DNA of 64,000 bases from Betaproteobacteria bacterium. GTDB lineage: Bacteria > Pseudomonadota > Gammaproteobacteria > Burkholderiales > SG8-39. The first letter of the stretch is position 1. Each line of letters begins with the position of its first letter. This document shows positions 57,311 to 64,000 of the stretch, piece by piece. Both the position numbers and the translations under genes were made by a program. The notes beneath the pieces were generated by a model that searched no databases, was not told the DNA's origin, and saw only the letters and a list, made by a program, of their open reading frames with translations. The stretch is from positions 124,001 through 188,000 of the forward strand of contig JADJPT010000005.1 in the NCBI GenBank assembly GCA_016713125.1. Direction: 5' to 3'.

Positions 57311-58282
57311 ATGAAATTGCAGCGCAGCCTCGCCACACTCGCCACACTCGCCACCTTCGCGCTCTGCGCCACCGCGCACGCGCAGTTCGCCGGCAAGCCC
57401 ATCGCCCTGGTGGTCGGCAGCGCGCCGGGCAGCGCGCCCGACGTCTATGCGCGCGCCGTGTCCGAGCCGCTGGGCCGGCTGCTCGGCACCACCGTGGTGG
57501 TCGACAACCGCACCGGCGCCAACGCCAACATCGCCGCCGAGTACGTGGTGCGCGCGCCGGCCGACGGCCACACGCTGTGGGTGCCGGCGCAGTCGCAGCT
57601 GGAGATCAACCCCAGCGCCTACGCCGACCTGCGCTGGAAGTCGGCCGACTTCGCCGCGGTGATCAAGGGCGCCGAAGCCCCGGTGCTGCTGGTCGCGCAC
57701 CCGTCCGTGCCGGCCAGGACCCTGGGCGAGCTCACCGCCTGGGTGAAGGCCAACCCCGGCAAGGTCTCGTACGCCTCGTTCAGCCCCGGCACGCTCTCGC
57801 ATTTCCTCGGCTACCAGCTGAACGAGAAGCTCGGCCTGGACATGACGCACATCACCTACAAGGGCTCGGGTCCGCAGACCCAGGCGCTGCTCGGCGGCCA
57901 CGTGCCGATCGGCTTCGCGCAGATCCAGACCACGCTCGCGCACGTGCAGGGCGGCAAGCTCAACGCGCTCGCCGTCTCCGGCGCCGCGCGCTGGCGCCAG
58001 CTGCCCAACGTGCCGACCATGGCCGAGCTCGGCCATCCGGACTTCACCTCCACCACCTGGTTCGGGCTGGTGGCGCGCAGCGCCACGCCGCCGGATCTGC
58101 TCAACAAGCTGATCGACGCCGCGAAGCGCGCGCACCTCGAGCCCGCGGTCAAGGACAAGCTCGAGCAGATGGGCTTCGACGTGCCCGCGCAGACCGGCGC
58201 CGATTTCGCCGCGGCCATCAAGTCCGGGCAGGAACGCTGGGCGCGCGTGGTCAAGGCCACGGGGTTTCGCGCCTCGAACTGA
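57311..58282 (+). CDS. Bug family solute-binding protein (TctC type)
   Basis: 323 residues. Signal peptide ending near AHAQF. Family blocks GKPIALVVGSAPGSAPDVYAR, VVDNRTGANANIAAEYVVRA, ITYKGSGPQTQALLGGHV and LPNVPTMAELGHPDF are typical of the large Bordetella/Burkholderia Bug set. Substrate unknown; it could feed the downstream M20 hydrolase. No TctA or TctB genes are nearby, as is common for Bug proteins. Confidence 0.94.
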   Translation: MKLQRSLATLATLATFALCATAHAQFAGKPIALVVGSAPGSAPDVYARAVSEPLGRLLGTTVVVDNRTGANANIAAEYVVRAPADGHTLWVPAQSQLEINPSAYADLRWKSADFAAVIKGAEAPVLLVAHPSVPARTLGELTAWVKANPGKVSYASFSPGTLSHFLGYQLNEKLGLDMTHITYKGSGPQTQALLGGHVPIGFAQIQTTLAHVQGGKLNALAVSGAARWRQLPNVPTMAELGHPDFTSTTWFGLVARSATPPDLLNKLIDAAKRAHLEPAVKDKLEQMGFDVPAQTGADFAAAIKSGQERWARVVKATGFRASN

Positions 58283-58333
58283 GGCCGGCCCGCGCTTCGG
58301 GGGCGCGGCGGGTGCTGCTATCCTGCGCCCACC

Positions 58334-59587
58334 ATGAACCTATCCGAACGCATACGGCAGTCCTATCCCGAACTCGAATCGCTGTGCGCCGCGCTGGTCG
58401 CGACGCCCAGCGAGAACCCGCCCGGCGACACGCATGCGCTCGCCGCGCGGGTCGAGGCTTTCCTTGCGGCGCTGCCCGGCGTCGAAGTGCGGCGCGTGAT
58501 CGGCCGCGAGCCGGCCGTCAACATCATCGCGCGCCTGGCCGGCGGCAGGCCGGGCCGCCGCCTGCTGTTCAACGGCCACCTCGACACCTTCCCGGCCGGT
58601 GACGCCGCTGCCTGGACCGGTTCGCCGTTCTCGGCGCGCGTGGAGGAAGGCCGCATGTACGGGCGCGGCGCCTGCGACATGAAGGCCGGCCTGGCCGCGG
58701 CCATGATGACCGCCAAGCTGCTCGCCGACGAGCGCGCCGCGCTGTGCGGCGAACTGGTGCTCACCTTCGTCAGCGACGAGGAGACCGGCGGCACCTGGGG
58801 CACGCAGCACGTGCTGGCCAACGTGCCCGAGGCGCGCGGCGACGCGATGATCTCGGCCGACGCCGGCAGCCCGCGCGTGGTGCGCTTCGGCGAGAAGGGC
58901 CAGCTGTGGGTGGAGCTCGAGGCGCGCGGCCGCGCCAACCACGGCGCGCACGTGCACCTGGGCGACAACGCCATCGTGCACCTGATGGGCGCGCTGGCCG
59001 CGTTGAAGGGCATGGAGGCCATGCCCTGCCCGATCCCCGCCGACGTCATGGCGGCGATGCGCGAGGCGCAGCCGGTGTCCGAGCCGATCTCCGGCAAGGG
59101 CGAGTTCGACACGCTGTCGCGCCTGACGGTCAACATCGGCACGGTGTCCGGCGGCATCGCCGTCAACATCATCCCGGACCTCGCCCACGCGCGGCTGGAT
59201 TTCCGCTTCCCGCCGGGGCTGACGCTGGCCGCCGTGCTGGCCGAGATCGGCGCGCGCATGCAGGCGCATCCGAACGTGGCCTGGAAGGTGCTGAGCTCGC
59301 ATGAACCCAACGTCACCGAGCCGGGCCACGAGATCGTGCAGACCGTGCTGCGCCACGCCCGGACCGGCTTCGACGCCGCCACCCAGCCGGTGGTGGCCAA
59401 CATGCGCCCGGGCTTCTCCGATTCGCGCTTCTACCGCGCCGCCGGCATCCCGGCACTGGTCTACGGCCCGGCGCCCAACAACATGGGCGGCGCCGACGAG
59501 TACGTGCTGCTCGAGGACCTGCGCGCGGTGTTCCGCGTGCACGTGCTGGCCGCGGCCGATTACCTCGGCCATCCCGGGCCGTTCTGA
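58334..59587 (+). CDS. M20 family metallopeptidase (ArgE/DapE type)
   Basis: 417 residues. Zinc ligands are in FNGHLDTFPAG, the bridging Asp in GRGACDMKAG, and the catalytic Glu-Glu in SDEETGGTWG; the lid dimerisation domain begins near residue 190. It hydrolyses an N-acyl amino acid or similar amide. It may process the compound brought in by the neighbouring Bug protein. Two bases separate its stop from the MarR start. Confidence 0.92.
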   Translation: MNLSERIRQSYPELESLCAALVATPSENPPGDTHALAARVEAFLAALPGVEVRRVIGREPAVNIIARLAGGRPGRRLLFNGHLDTFPAGDAAAWTGSPFSARVEEGRMYGRGACDMKAGLAAAMMTAKLLADERAALCGELVLTFVSDEETGGTWGTQHVLANVPEARGDAMISADAGSPRVVRFGEKGQLWVELEARGRANHGAHVHLGDNAIVHLMGALAALKGMEAMPCPIPADVMAAMREAQPVSEPISGKGEFDTLSRLTVNIGTVSGGIAVNIIPDLAHARLDFRFPPGLTLAAVLAEIGARMQAHPNVAWKVLSSHEPNVTEPGHEIVQTVLRHARTGFDAATQPVVANMRPGFSDSRFYRAAGIPALVYGPAPNNMGGADEYVLLEDLRAVFRVHVLAAADYLGHPGPF

Positions 59588-59589
59588 GC

Positions 59590-60114
59590 ATGGCGGCCCG
59601 GCCTCCGGCGCTGCCGCTGTCGGTGTCGCGCAAGGCGCTGCTGGTCGAGGGCAGCGACCTCGCCTTCCGTCGCGCCGTCGACGACCTGGTGCGGCTCGCC
59701 GCCCGCCTGCAGGAGGTGCGCGGCGGGCTGGCGCGGCGCATGGGGGTCACGCCGCCGCAGTACAACATCGTCATGCACCTGGTGCGCCACGCCCCGCCCG
59801 AGGGCCTGCGCCTGAGCGCGCTGGCCGAGGCGCTGGGCGTCAGCCTGTCCTTCGTGGTCGCCGAATGCAGGCGGCTGCAGAAGAAGCGCCTGATCGTGGT
59901 GCGCCGCGACCCGGCCGACGGCCGCGCCATGCTGGCCGGCCTGGGCGCCGCCGGCGCGCGCGCGCTGGCCGCCGCGGCGCCGGTGATGCGCCGCGTCAAC
60001 GACCGCCTGTTCGCGGCGCTGTCGCGCGCCGAACTCCTCGAATTGGGGCGCCTGGCCGCGCTGGTGCACGCCGACAGTGCGGCCGCGCTGGCCGCGCTCG
60101 ACGACAAGAAATAG
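59590..60114 (+). CDS. MarR family transcriptional regulator
   Basis: 174 residues. The winged helix includes VTPPQYNIVMHLVRHA, LSALAEALGVSLSFVVAECR and wing RRDPADGRAML. A palindrome right after its stop is a candidate operator for itself or for the hydroxylase downstream. Confidence 0.9.
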   Translation: MAARPPALPLSVSRKALLVEGSDLAFRRAVDDLVRLAARLQEVRGGLARRMGVTPPQYNIVMHLVRHAPPEGLRLSALAEALGVSLSFVVAECRRLQKKRLIVVRRDPADGRAMLAGLGAAGARALAAAAPVMRRVNDRLFAALSRAELLELGRLAALVHADSAAALAALDDKK

Positions 60115-60128
60115 TGAAGTAGCTTCAC
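60114..60128. promoter_or_regulatory. Palindrome upstream of the HpaB-like gene, candidate MarR operator
   Basis: GTGAAG-TAG-CTTCAC is a hyphenated inverted repeat immediately after the MarR gene and about 58 bp before the hydroxylase ATG, in the position expected for an operator. Confidence 0.5.
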
Positions 60129-60186
60129 CTTTACACGCCGGCGCTTCCGGCGCATCATCCGGCCGATCGAAAACCGGGAGTCCAAG

Positions 60187-61686
60187 ATGAGCGCAGTCAA
60201 GAACGGCCGCATGCACCTGGAGAGCATCCGCGACGAGCGCTGCATCATGCTCGAGGGCCGCAAGGTCAGTGACGTCGCCAGCCACCCGGCGTTCCGCCAG
60301 TCGGCGCAGACCGTGGCCGGACTGTTCGACTACCAGGCCGCCAACCCCGAGCTGATGACCTTCGACATCGGCAACGGCAGGCGCGCCAACCGCGCCTGGC
60401 AGCTGCCGCGCAGCTACGCCGAGCTGGTCGAGCGCAGGAAGGCGCTGACCGCCTGGTCCGAGCAGCACGTCGGCTTCATGGGCCGCTCGCCCGACCATGT
60501 CGCCTCGTGCATCTCGGCCATGGCCATGCGCGCCGACGTGTTCGAGGCGCACGGCAAGGGCCGCGGCCAGGCCGTGCTCGACTACTACCACCACGCGCGC
60601 GACAACGACCTGTACCTCGCCTACGTGATCATCGACCCGCAGGCCGACCGCTCCAAGGCCACCGGCGAGCAGGCCGACCCGTTCGTCACCGCGGCGATCT
60701 GCGACGAGGACGCCGAGGGCATCACCATCAAGGGCGCCAAGATGCTGGGCACCTCGGCGGTGTTCGCCAACGAGGTGCTGGTGGCCTCGCTGCGCCCGGT
60801 GCGCGACGGCGACGACAAGTACGCCTTCACCGCCATGGTGCCGATCGGCGCCAAGGGCCTGAAGCTGATGTCGCGCCGCTCCTACGAGCAGGGCGCGGTG
60901 TCGAAGTTCGACTACCCGCTGTCCTCGGCCTACGACGAGAACGATTCGATCCTGTATTTCGACGAAGTGAAGGTGCCCTGGGACCGCGTGTTCGTGCACC
61001 GCAACCCGGCCATGTCGTTCGCGCAGTTCCACACCGCGCCGGCGCACGTCTACCAGAACTACCAGGCGCAGATCCGCCTGGCGGTGAAGCTGCGCTCCCT
61101 GACCGGCCTGGCGCGCCGCGTCTGCGAGACCATCGGCACCCTCGAGTTCCCGCAGGTGAAGGAGCAGCTCGGCGTGCTCGCCGCGCAGGCCGGCATGATC
61201 GACGGCATGGTGCACGCCATGGAGGCCAAGGGCCGCATGGAAGGCGGCGAGGGCCCGCTGAACCAGGGCGAGTTCTTCATCCCGGACCGCGCCACGCTGT
61301 ACAGCGCCAACGTGCTGGCGCAGCGCCTGTACCCGCAGGTGATCGAATCGATCCGCGACCTGGCCGGCGGCGGCATGATCATGCTGCCTTCGTCGGAAAC
61401 CGACTTCGGCAATCCCGAGATCGCCGCGCTGATCGGCAAGACCCAGCATTCGCCGGTCACCGACGCCAAGGGCCGCGTCAAGACCTTCAAGCTCGCCTGG
61501 GACAGCGTGGGCTCGGAGTTCGCCTCGCGCCACACGCAGTACGAGATGTTCTACAGCGGCCCGAAGATCTTCACCGCCGGCCACCAGTACCGCACCTACG
61601 ACTGGAACGAGGCCACGCGCCTGGTCGACGACCTGCTCGACACCTACGACCTGCCCGCCGCCTCCGCCGCCGGCAAGGCCGCCTGA
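60187..61686 (+). CDS. HpaB-like flavin-dependent aromatic hydroxylase, large component
   Basis: 499 residues, the size of HpaB/HpaH. Conserved segments FMGRSPDHVAS, VIIDPQADRSK and MVPIGAKGLKLMSRRSYE line the FADH2 and substrate sites in 4-hydroxyphenylacetate 3-monooxygenases. It needs a separate flavin reductase (HpaC), and none is in the window. Other members are 4-chlorophenol or pyrrole-2-carboxylate oxygenases and dehydratases, so the exact reaction is open. Confidence 0.9.
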   Translation: MSAVKNGRMHLESIRDERCIMLEGRKVSDVASHPAFRQSAQTVAGLFDYQAANPELMTFDIGNGRRANRAWQLPRSYAELVERRKALTAWSEQHVGFMGRSPDHVASCISAMAMRADVFEAHGKGRGQAVLDYYHHARDNDLYLAYVIIDPQADRSKATGEQADPFVTAAICDEDAEGITIKGAKMLGTSAVFANEVLVASLRPVRDGDDKYAFTAMVPIGAKGLKLMSRRSYEQGAVSKFDYPLSSAYDENDSILYFDEVKVPWDRVFVHRNPAMSFAQFHTAPAHVYQNYQAQIRLAVKLRSLTGLARRVCETIGTLEFPQVKEQLGVLAAQAGMIDGMVHAMEAKGRMEGGEGPLNQGEFFIPDRATLYSANVLAQRLYPQVIESIRDLAGGGMIMLPSSETDFGNPEIAALIGKTQHSPVTDAKGRVKTFKLAWDSVGSEFASRHTQYEMFYSGPKIFTAGHQYRTYDWNEATRLVDDLLDTYDLPAASAAGKAA

Positions 61687-61709
61687 GCACCCTGAAGGAG
61701 ACACGCCCC

Positions 61710-62693
61710 ATGCAAGCCCTGAAGACTTTCCCCGTCGGCCCGCTGACCATCGATACCGGCAGCGGCGGCCCGCTCACCGCGCAACCCGGCAGCCTGGTGC
61801 GCGGCCAGGTCGACCTGGTCGAACTCGCCGACGGCACGCCGGTGCGTTTCCCCATCGTGCTGGTCAACGGCAGCAAGCCCGGCCCGCGCTTCTACCTGGG
61901 CGCGGCGATCCACGGCGACGAGGTCAACGGCATCTCCATCCTGGCCAAGGTCATCGCCTCGCTGGACCCGAAGAGCGCCGACCACCGCTTCCCGGTCTCG
62001 CAGTTCATGAAGTCGCCGCTCGACCAGGCGCCGATCGACGCCTGGACGGTGTTCCCGGGCGACGCCGGCGGCAACCTGTCGCAGATCGTCGCCGCGAAGA
62101 TGTTCGCGCTGATCCGCGAATGCTCCTGCGCCATCGACATCCACACCCCGACGCGCGGCGGGCGCTACGTGCCGATCGCCATCCTGCCGTCCATGAGCCT
62201 GGGCGCCGCCGCCGAGCGCGCGCTGTGGCTGGCCGAGCAGTGCGCCACCGGCTTCATCGTCAAGGGCGATCGCGGCATGTACGTGAGCCGCGGCATCTCC
62301 TGCGTCGAGGCCACCGCGGCCGGCGTGCCGGCCTTCACCTTCGAGATCGGCGAGGGCGGGCGCCTCGAGCAGTCGGTCACCGACGAGGGCGCGCGCTGCA
62401 TCACCAATGCGCTGATCGGCCTGGGCATGATCGAAGGCGAGCGCAGGCTGCCGCCGGTCAGCCACCTGATGAGCGACTTCCTCGGCCTGCGCGCGCATCG
62501 CGGCGGGCTGCTGCGCACCGAGGTCGAACTCGGCGCGGTGGTGAAGAAGGGCCAGCTGCTGGCCACCATCACCGACATCTGGGGCGACGTGGTGGAAACC
62601 GTGGTCGCGCCGCAGGACGGGGTGTTCGTGCGCTCGACCACGCTGTCCAACCTCGCCACCGGCGAGCGCGCGGTGACGCTGGGACTTCTGTAG
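61710..62693 (+). CDS. Succinylglutamate desuccinylase/aspartoacylase family protein
   Basis: 327 residues. The zinc motif is AIHGDEVNGISIL, with the distal His in AIDIHTPTRGGRYVP and the Glu in TFEIGEGGRLE; a C-terminal beta domain is present. Between LDPKS and ADHRFPVSQF about 25 residues present in relatives (a GTVIAVPVQNPLAF-like strand) appear to be missing with the frame kept. It removes acyl groups from amino acids or hydrolyses a related amide. It lies 23 bp after the hydroxylase. Confidence 0.85.
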   Translation: MQALKTFPVGPLTIDTGSGGPLTAQPGSLVRGQVDLVELADGTPVRFPIVLVNGSKPGPRFYLGAAIHGDEVNGISILAKVIASLDPKSADHRFPVSQFMKSPLDQAPIDAWTVFPGDAGGNLSQIVAAKMFALIRECSCAIDIHTPTRGGRYVPIAILPSMSLGAAAERALWLAEQCATGFIVKGDRGMYVSRGISCVEATAAGVPAFTFEIGEGGRLEQSVTDEGARCITNALIGLGMIEGERRLPPVSHLMSDFLGLRAHRGGLLRTEVELGAVVKKGQLLATITDIWGDVVETVVAPQDGVFVRSTTLSNLATGERAVTLGLL

Positions 62694-62700
62694 CGCGCCG

Positions 62701-62809
62701 CGCCCCGCGGCAACCGGGGCGCCGTTCGCCCCCCGGATCCGGCGCTTCGTCGCATTCCGCTCGCCGCCGGCTCCGGCACCTGCGAGGATGGCGTGGTTCA
62801 ATCCACGCC
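62701..62809. other. Two hairpins in the gap before the exported hydrolase gene
   Basis: GCGCCCCG/CGGGGCGC with a seven-base loop near 62707-62731 and GGCGTGG/CCACGCC (62790-62809) with loop TTCAAT are both perfect. The first may terminate the upstream operon; the second sits about 20 bp before the next start codon and may be an operator. No T runs follow. Confidence 0.4.
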
Positions 62810-62830
62810 ACCCGCGGTCCGGAGTCATCC

Positions 62831-63871
62831 ATGCGCATCCCTGTCGGTCTTCTTGTCCTGGCCCTTGCGGGCCATCTGTTCTCCGCGCCGGCCCAGGCGC
62901 AGCACGCCGGCTACGCGCGCCTGGAGGTGCCGGGCACGGCGGACGGCCAGGCGCCCATCCCGGTGGCGCTGTACTACCCGGGCGCGGTGCCCGAGAAAGT
63001 CATCCCCATGGGGCCGTTCACGGTCACCGTGGCCTACGGCGCGCCGCCCGCGGCGAAGGTCAAGGGCCTGATCCTGCTGAGCCACGGCACCGGCGGCACC
63101 GAGCTGGGCCACAGCAGCCTGGCCGAGGCGCTGGCGCGGCACGGCTACCTGGTGGCCGCGCTGCGTCACCCCGGCGACAACTGGCAGGACCGCTCGCTGC
63201 TGCGCGCGGGCGCGGCGCGCTACGTCACGGAACGCCCGCAGCAGGCCTCGCGCGTGATCGACGCGTTGCTGCGCGACCCGGCCTGGGCGGCGCGCATCGC
63301 CAGCGACGGCCGCGGCCCGCGCGTCGGCGCGCTGGGGCATTCGGTCGGCGGCTATACGGTGCTGGCGCTCGCCGGCGCACGGCCCGAACCCGGGCGCATC
63401 GCCGCGCATTGCCAGGCCAACGGCGCCGAGGACCCGGTGTTCTGCGGCGTGGCGCGCCACGCGCAGTCCGCGGCCGCCGCCGGCGGGGCGCCGGCCCCCA
63501 TGGCGATCCCCGTGCTGGCCGACCCGCGCGTGCGCGCCGTGGTGGCCATGGCCTCGGCGGGCGCCATGTTCGACGCCGCCTCGCTCGCGCAGGTGCGCGT
63601 GCCGGTGGCGCTCTACGAGGCGGAGAAGGACCGCTTCAACGTGCCGCGCTTCCACAACCAGTGGATCGCCGCCAACCTTCCGGGCGCCACCGTCATCCGC
63701 GTCGAGAACGCGTGGCACTTCGCCTTCATGGAAACGCCCTCGGTGCCGATCATGAGCGAGGACGGCGATGTGCGCGCCAACCCGCCGGGCTTCGACCGGC
63801 CGGCCCTGCTCAAGCGACTGGCGGTCGAGATCCCGGCCTTCTTCGACCAGGCGTGGGAGCGCGGCCATTAA
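62831..63871 (+). CDS. Exported alpha/beta hydrolase, dienelactone-hydrolase-like
   Basis: 346 residues. A signal peptide ends near AQAQ. The catalytic Ser lies in GALGHSVGGYTVLALAG, preceded by the LLSHGTGGTELG oxyanion segment, with a candidate Asp in EKDRF and His in AWHFAF. It resembles predicted dienelactone hydrolases of the PhoD/lipoprotein type. Periplasmic hydrolysis of an ester or lactone is inferred. Confidence 0.9.
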   Translation: MRIPVGLLVLALAGHLFSAPAQAQHAGYARLEVPGTADGQAPIPVALYYPGAVPEKVIPMGPFTVTVAYGAPPAAKVKGLILLSHGTGGTELGHSSLAEALARHGYLVAALRHPGDNWQDRSLLRAGAARYVTERPQQASRVIDALLRDPAWAARIASDGRGPRVGALGHSVGGYTVLALAGARPEPGRIAAHCQANGAEDPVFCGVARHAQSAAAAGGAPAPMAIPVLADPRVRAVVAMASAGAMFDAASLAQVRVPVALYEAEKDRFNVPRFHNQWIAANLPGATVIRVENAWHFAFMETPSVPIMSEDGDVRANPPGFDRPALLKRLAVEIPAFFDQAWERGH

Positions 63872-64000
63872 GGCCTGGAGCCATCGCCGCTACGGACCGC
63901 CCGAGGTGCTCGAGCAGGTCGAACTGCCCATGCCGGTGCCCGCCGCCGACGAGATCCGGGTGCGCATCCGCGCCACCACGGTGAGCTCGGCCGACTGGCG
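63867..64000 (+). CDS. Zinc/quinone-type alcohol dehydrogenase, N-terminal part
   Basis: The frame begins KAWSHRRYGPPEVLEQVELP and continues PVPAADEIRVRIRATTVSSA, typical of the MDR/quinone oxidoreductase N-terminus. The expected ATG reads ATT (63867-63869), overlapping the TAA of the preceding gene. Either ATT is the start, a sequence error occurred, or a later GTG is used. The rest is outside the window. Confidence 0.75.
   Translation, partial: MKAWSHRRYGPPEVLEQVELPMPVPAADEIRVRIRATTVSSADW

Overview
The window is high-GC DNA (roughly two thirds G+C) from a betaproteobacterium, most likely a member of the Burkholderiales. The support is a class I PHA locus (phaC-phaA-phaB-phaB-phaR with a BktB thiolase), a Bug/TctC-type solute-binding protein, BamD/RluD/PgeF in their usual betaproteobacterial grouping, lysS-prfB in tandem, and many small catabolic operons. 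No tRNA, rRNA, insertion sequence, phage or CRISPR array was seen.

Layout. 1-3 kb: the end of an iron ABC permease converging on an iron-binding periplasmic protein with a Fur-like box, an NlpC/P60 lipoprotein and a secretin-like exported protein. 3-9.8 kb: a DinG/YoaA-type helicase, a D-erythronate-dehydrogenase-like epimerase, bamD divergent from rluD, pgeF, a ZIP metal transporter and a small membrane protein. 10-17.6 kb: the PHA locus, with rimO between phaR and bktB. 17.7-25 kb: a PhyH-type dioxygenase, an unknown duplicated-fold protein carrying a copy of the PhyH 3' end, aspartate dehydrogenase, a patatin, an aldo/keto reductase, a BASS transporter and two DMT exporters. 25-31 kb: a promoter with direct-repeat operators, a Rieske ring-hydroxylating oxygenase (reductase, alpha, beta), a MarR regulator, an amidase and an SDR. 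31.4-41 kb: a TRAP transporter (DctQ-M-P) closed by a clear terminator, then DUF1989, a CoxL/CoxM/CoxS-type molybdenum hydroxylase whose iron-sulfur subunit is fused to a CoxG domain, an ABM-like protein and a MaiA-like GST. 40.9-45.6 kb, minus strand: an IorAB-like molybdenum hydroxylase translationally coupled to soxX-Y-Z-A without soxB or soxCD. 45.8-52.4 kb, divergent from it: a tightly packed operon of a NadC-like phosphoribosyltransferase, an OMP-decarboxylase-like protein, a HAD phosphatase, an aldehyde dehydrogenase, an amidohydrolase, a PncC-like protein and a CobW-like GTPase. 52.5-57.2 kb: LysR, a glycine-zipper protein, lysS, and prfB with the programmed +1 frameshift. 57.3-64 kb: TctC protein, M20 peptidase, MarR, HpaB-like flavin hydroxylase, an AstE-like deacylase, an exported alpha/beta hydrolase, and the start of a zinc/quinone oxidoreductase.

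How it fits together. The right half reads as a series of uptake-plus-hydroxylation-plus-hydrolysis modules for aromatic or N-heterocyclic compounds. The strongest candidate for an undescribed system is the divergent pair at 40.9-52.4 kb. One arm is a molybdenum hydroxylase with a reduced, atypical SoxXYZA module. The other joins a NadC-like enzyme lacking one conserved substrate arginine to an OMPDC-like enzyme with an altered active-site spacing. Between them lies a 200-bp control region with tandem repeats and a perfect palindrome.

Quality note. About a dozen genes between 2 and 31 kb need a single-base shift, mostly in short homopolymers, to give full-length proteins; none between 31.4 and 64 kb does, apart from the genuine prfB frameshift. 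I read these as probable sequence errors and give corrected gene spans.
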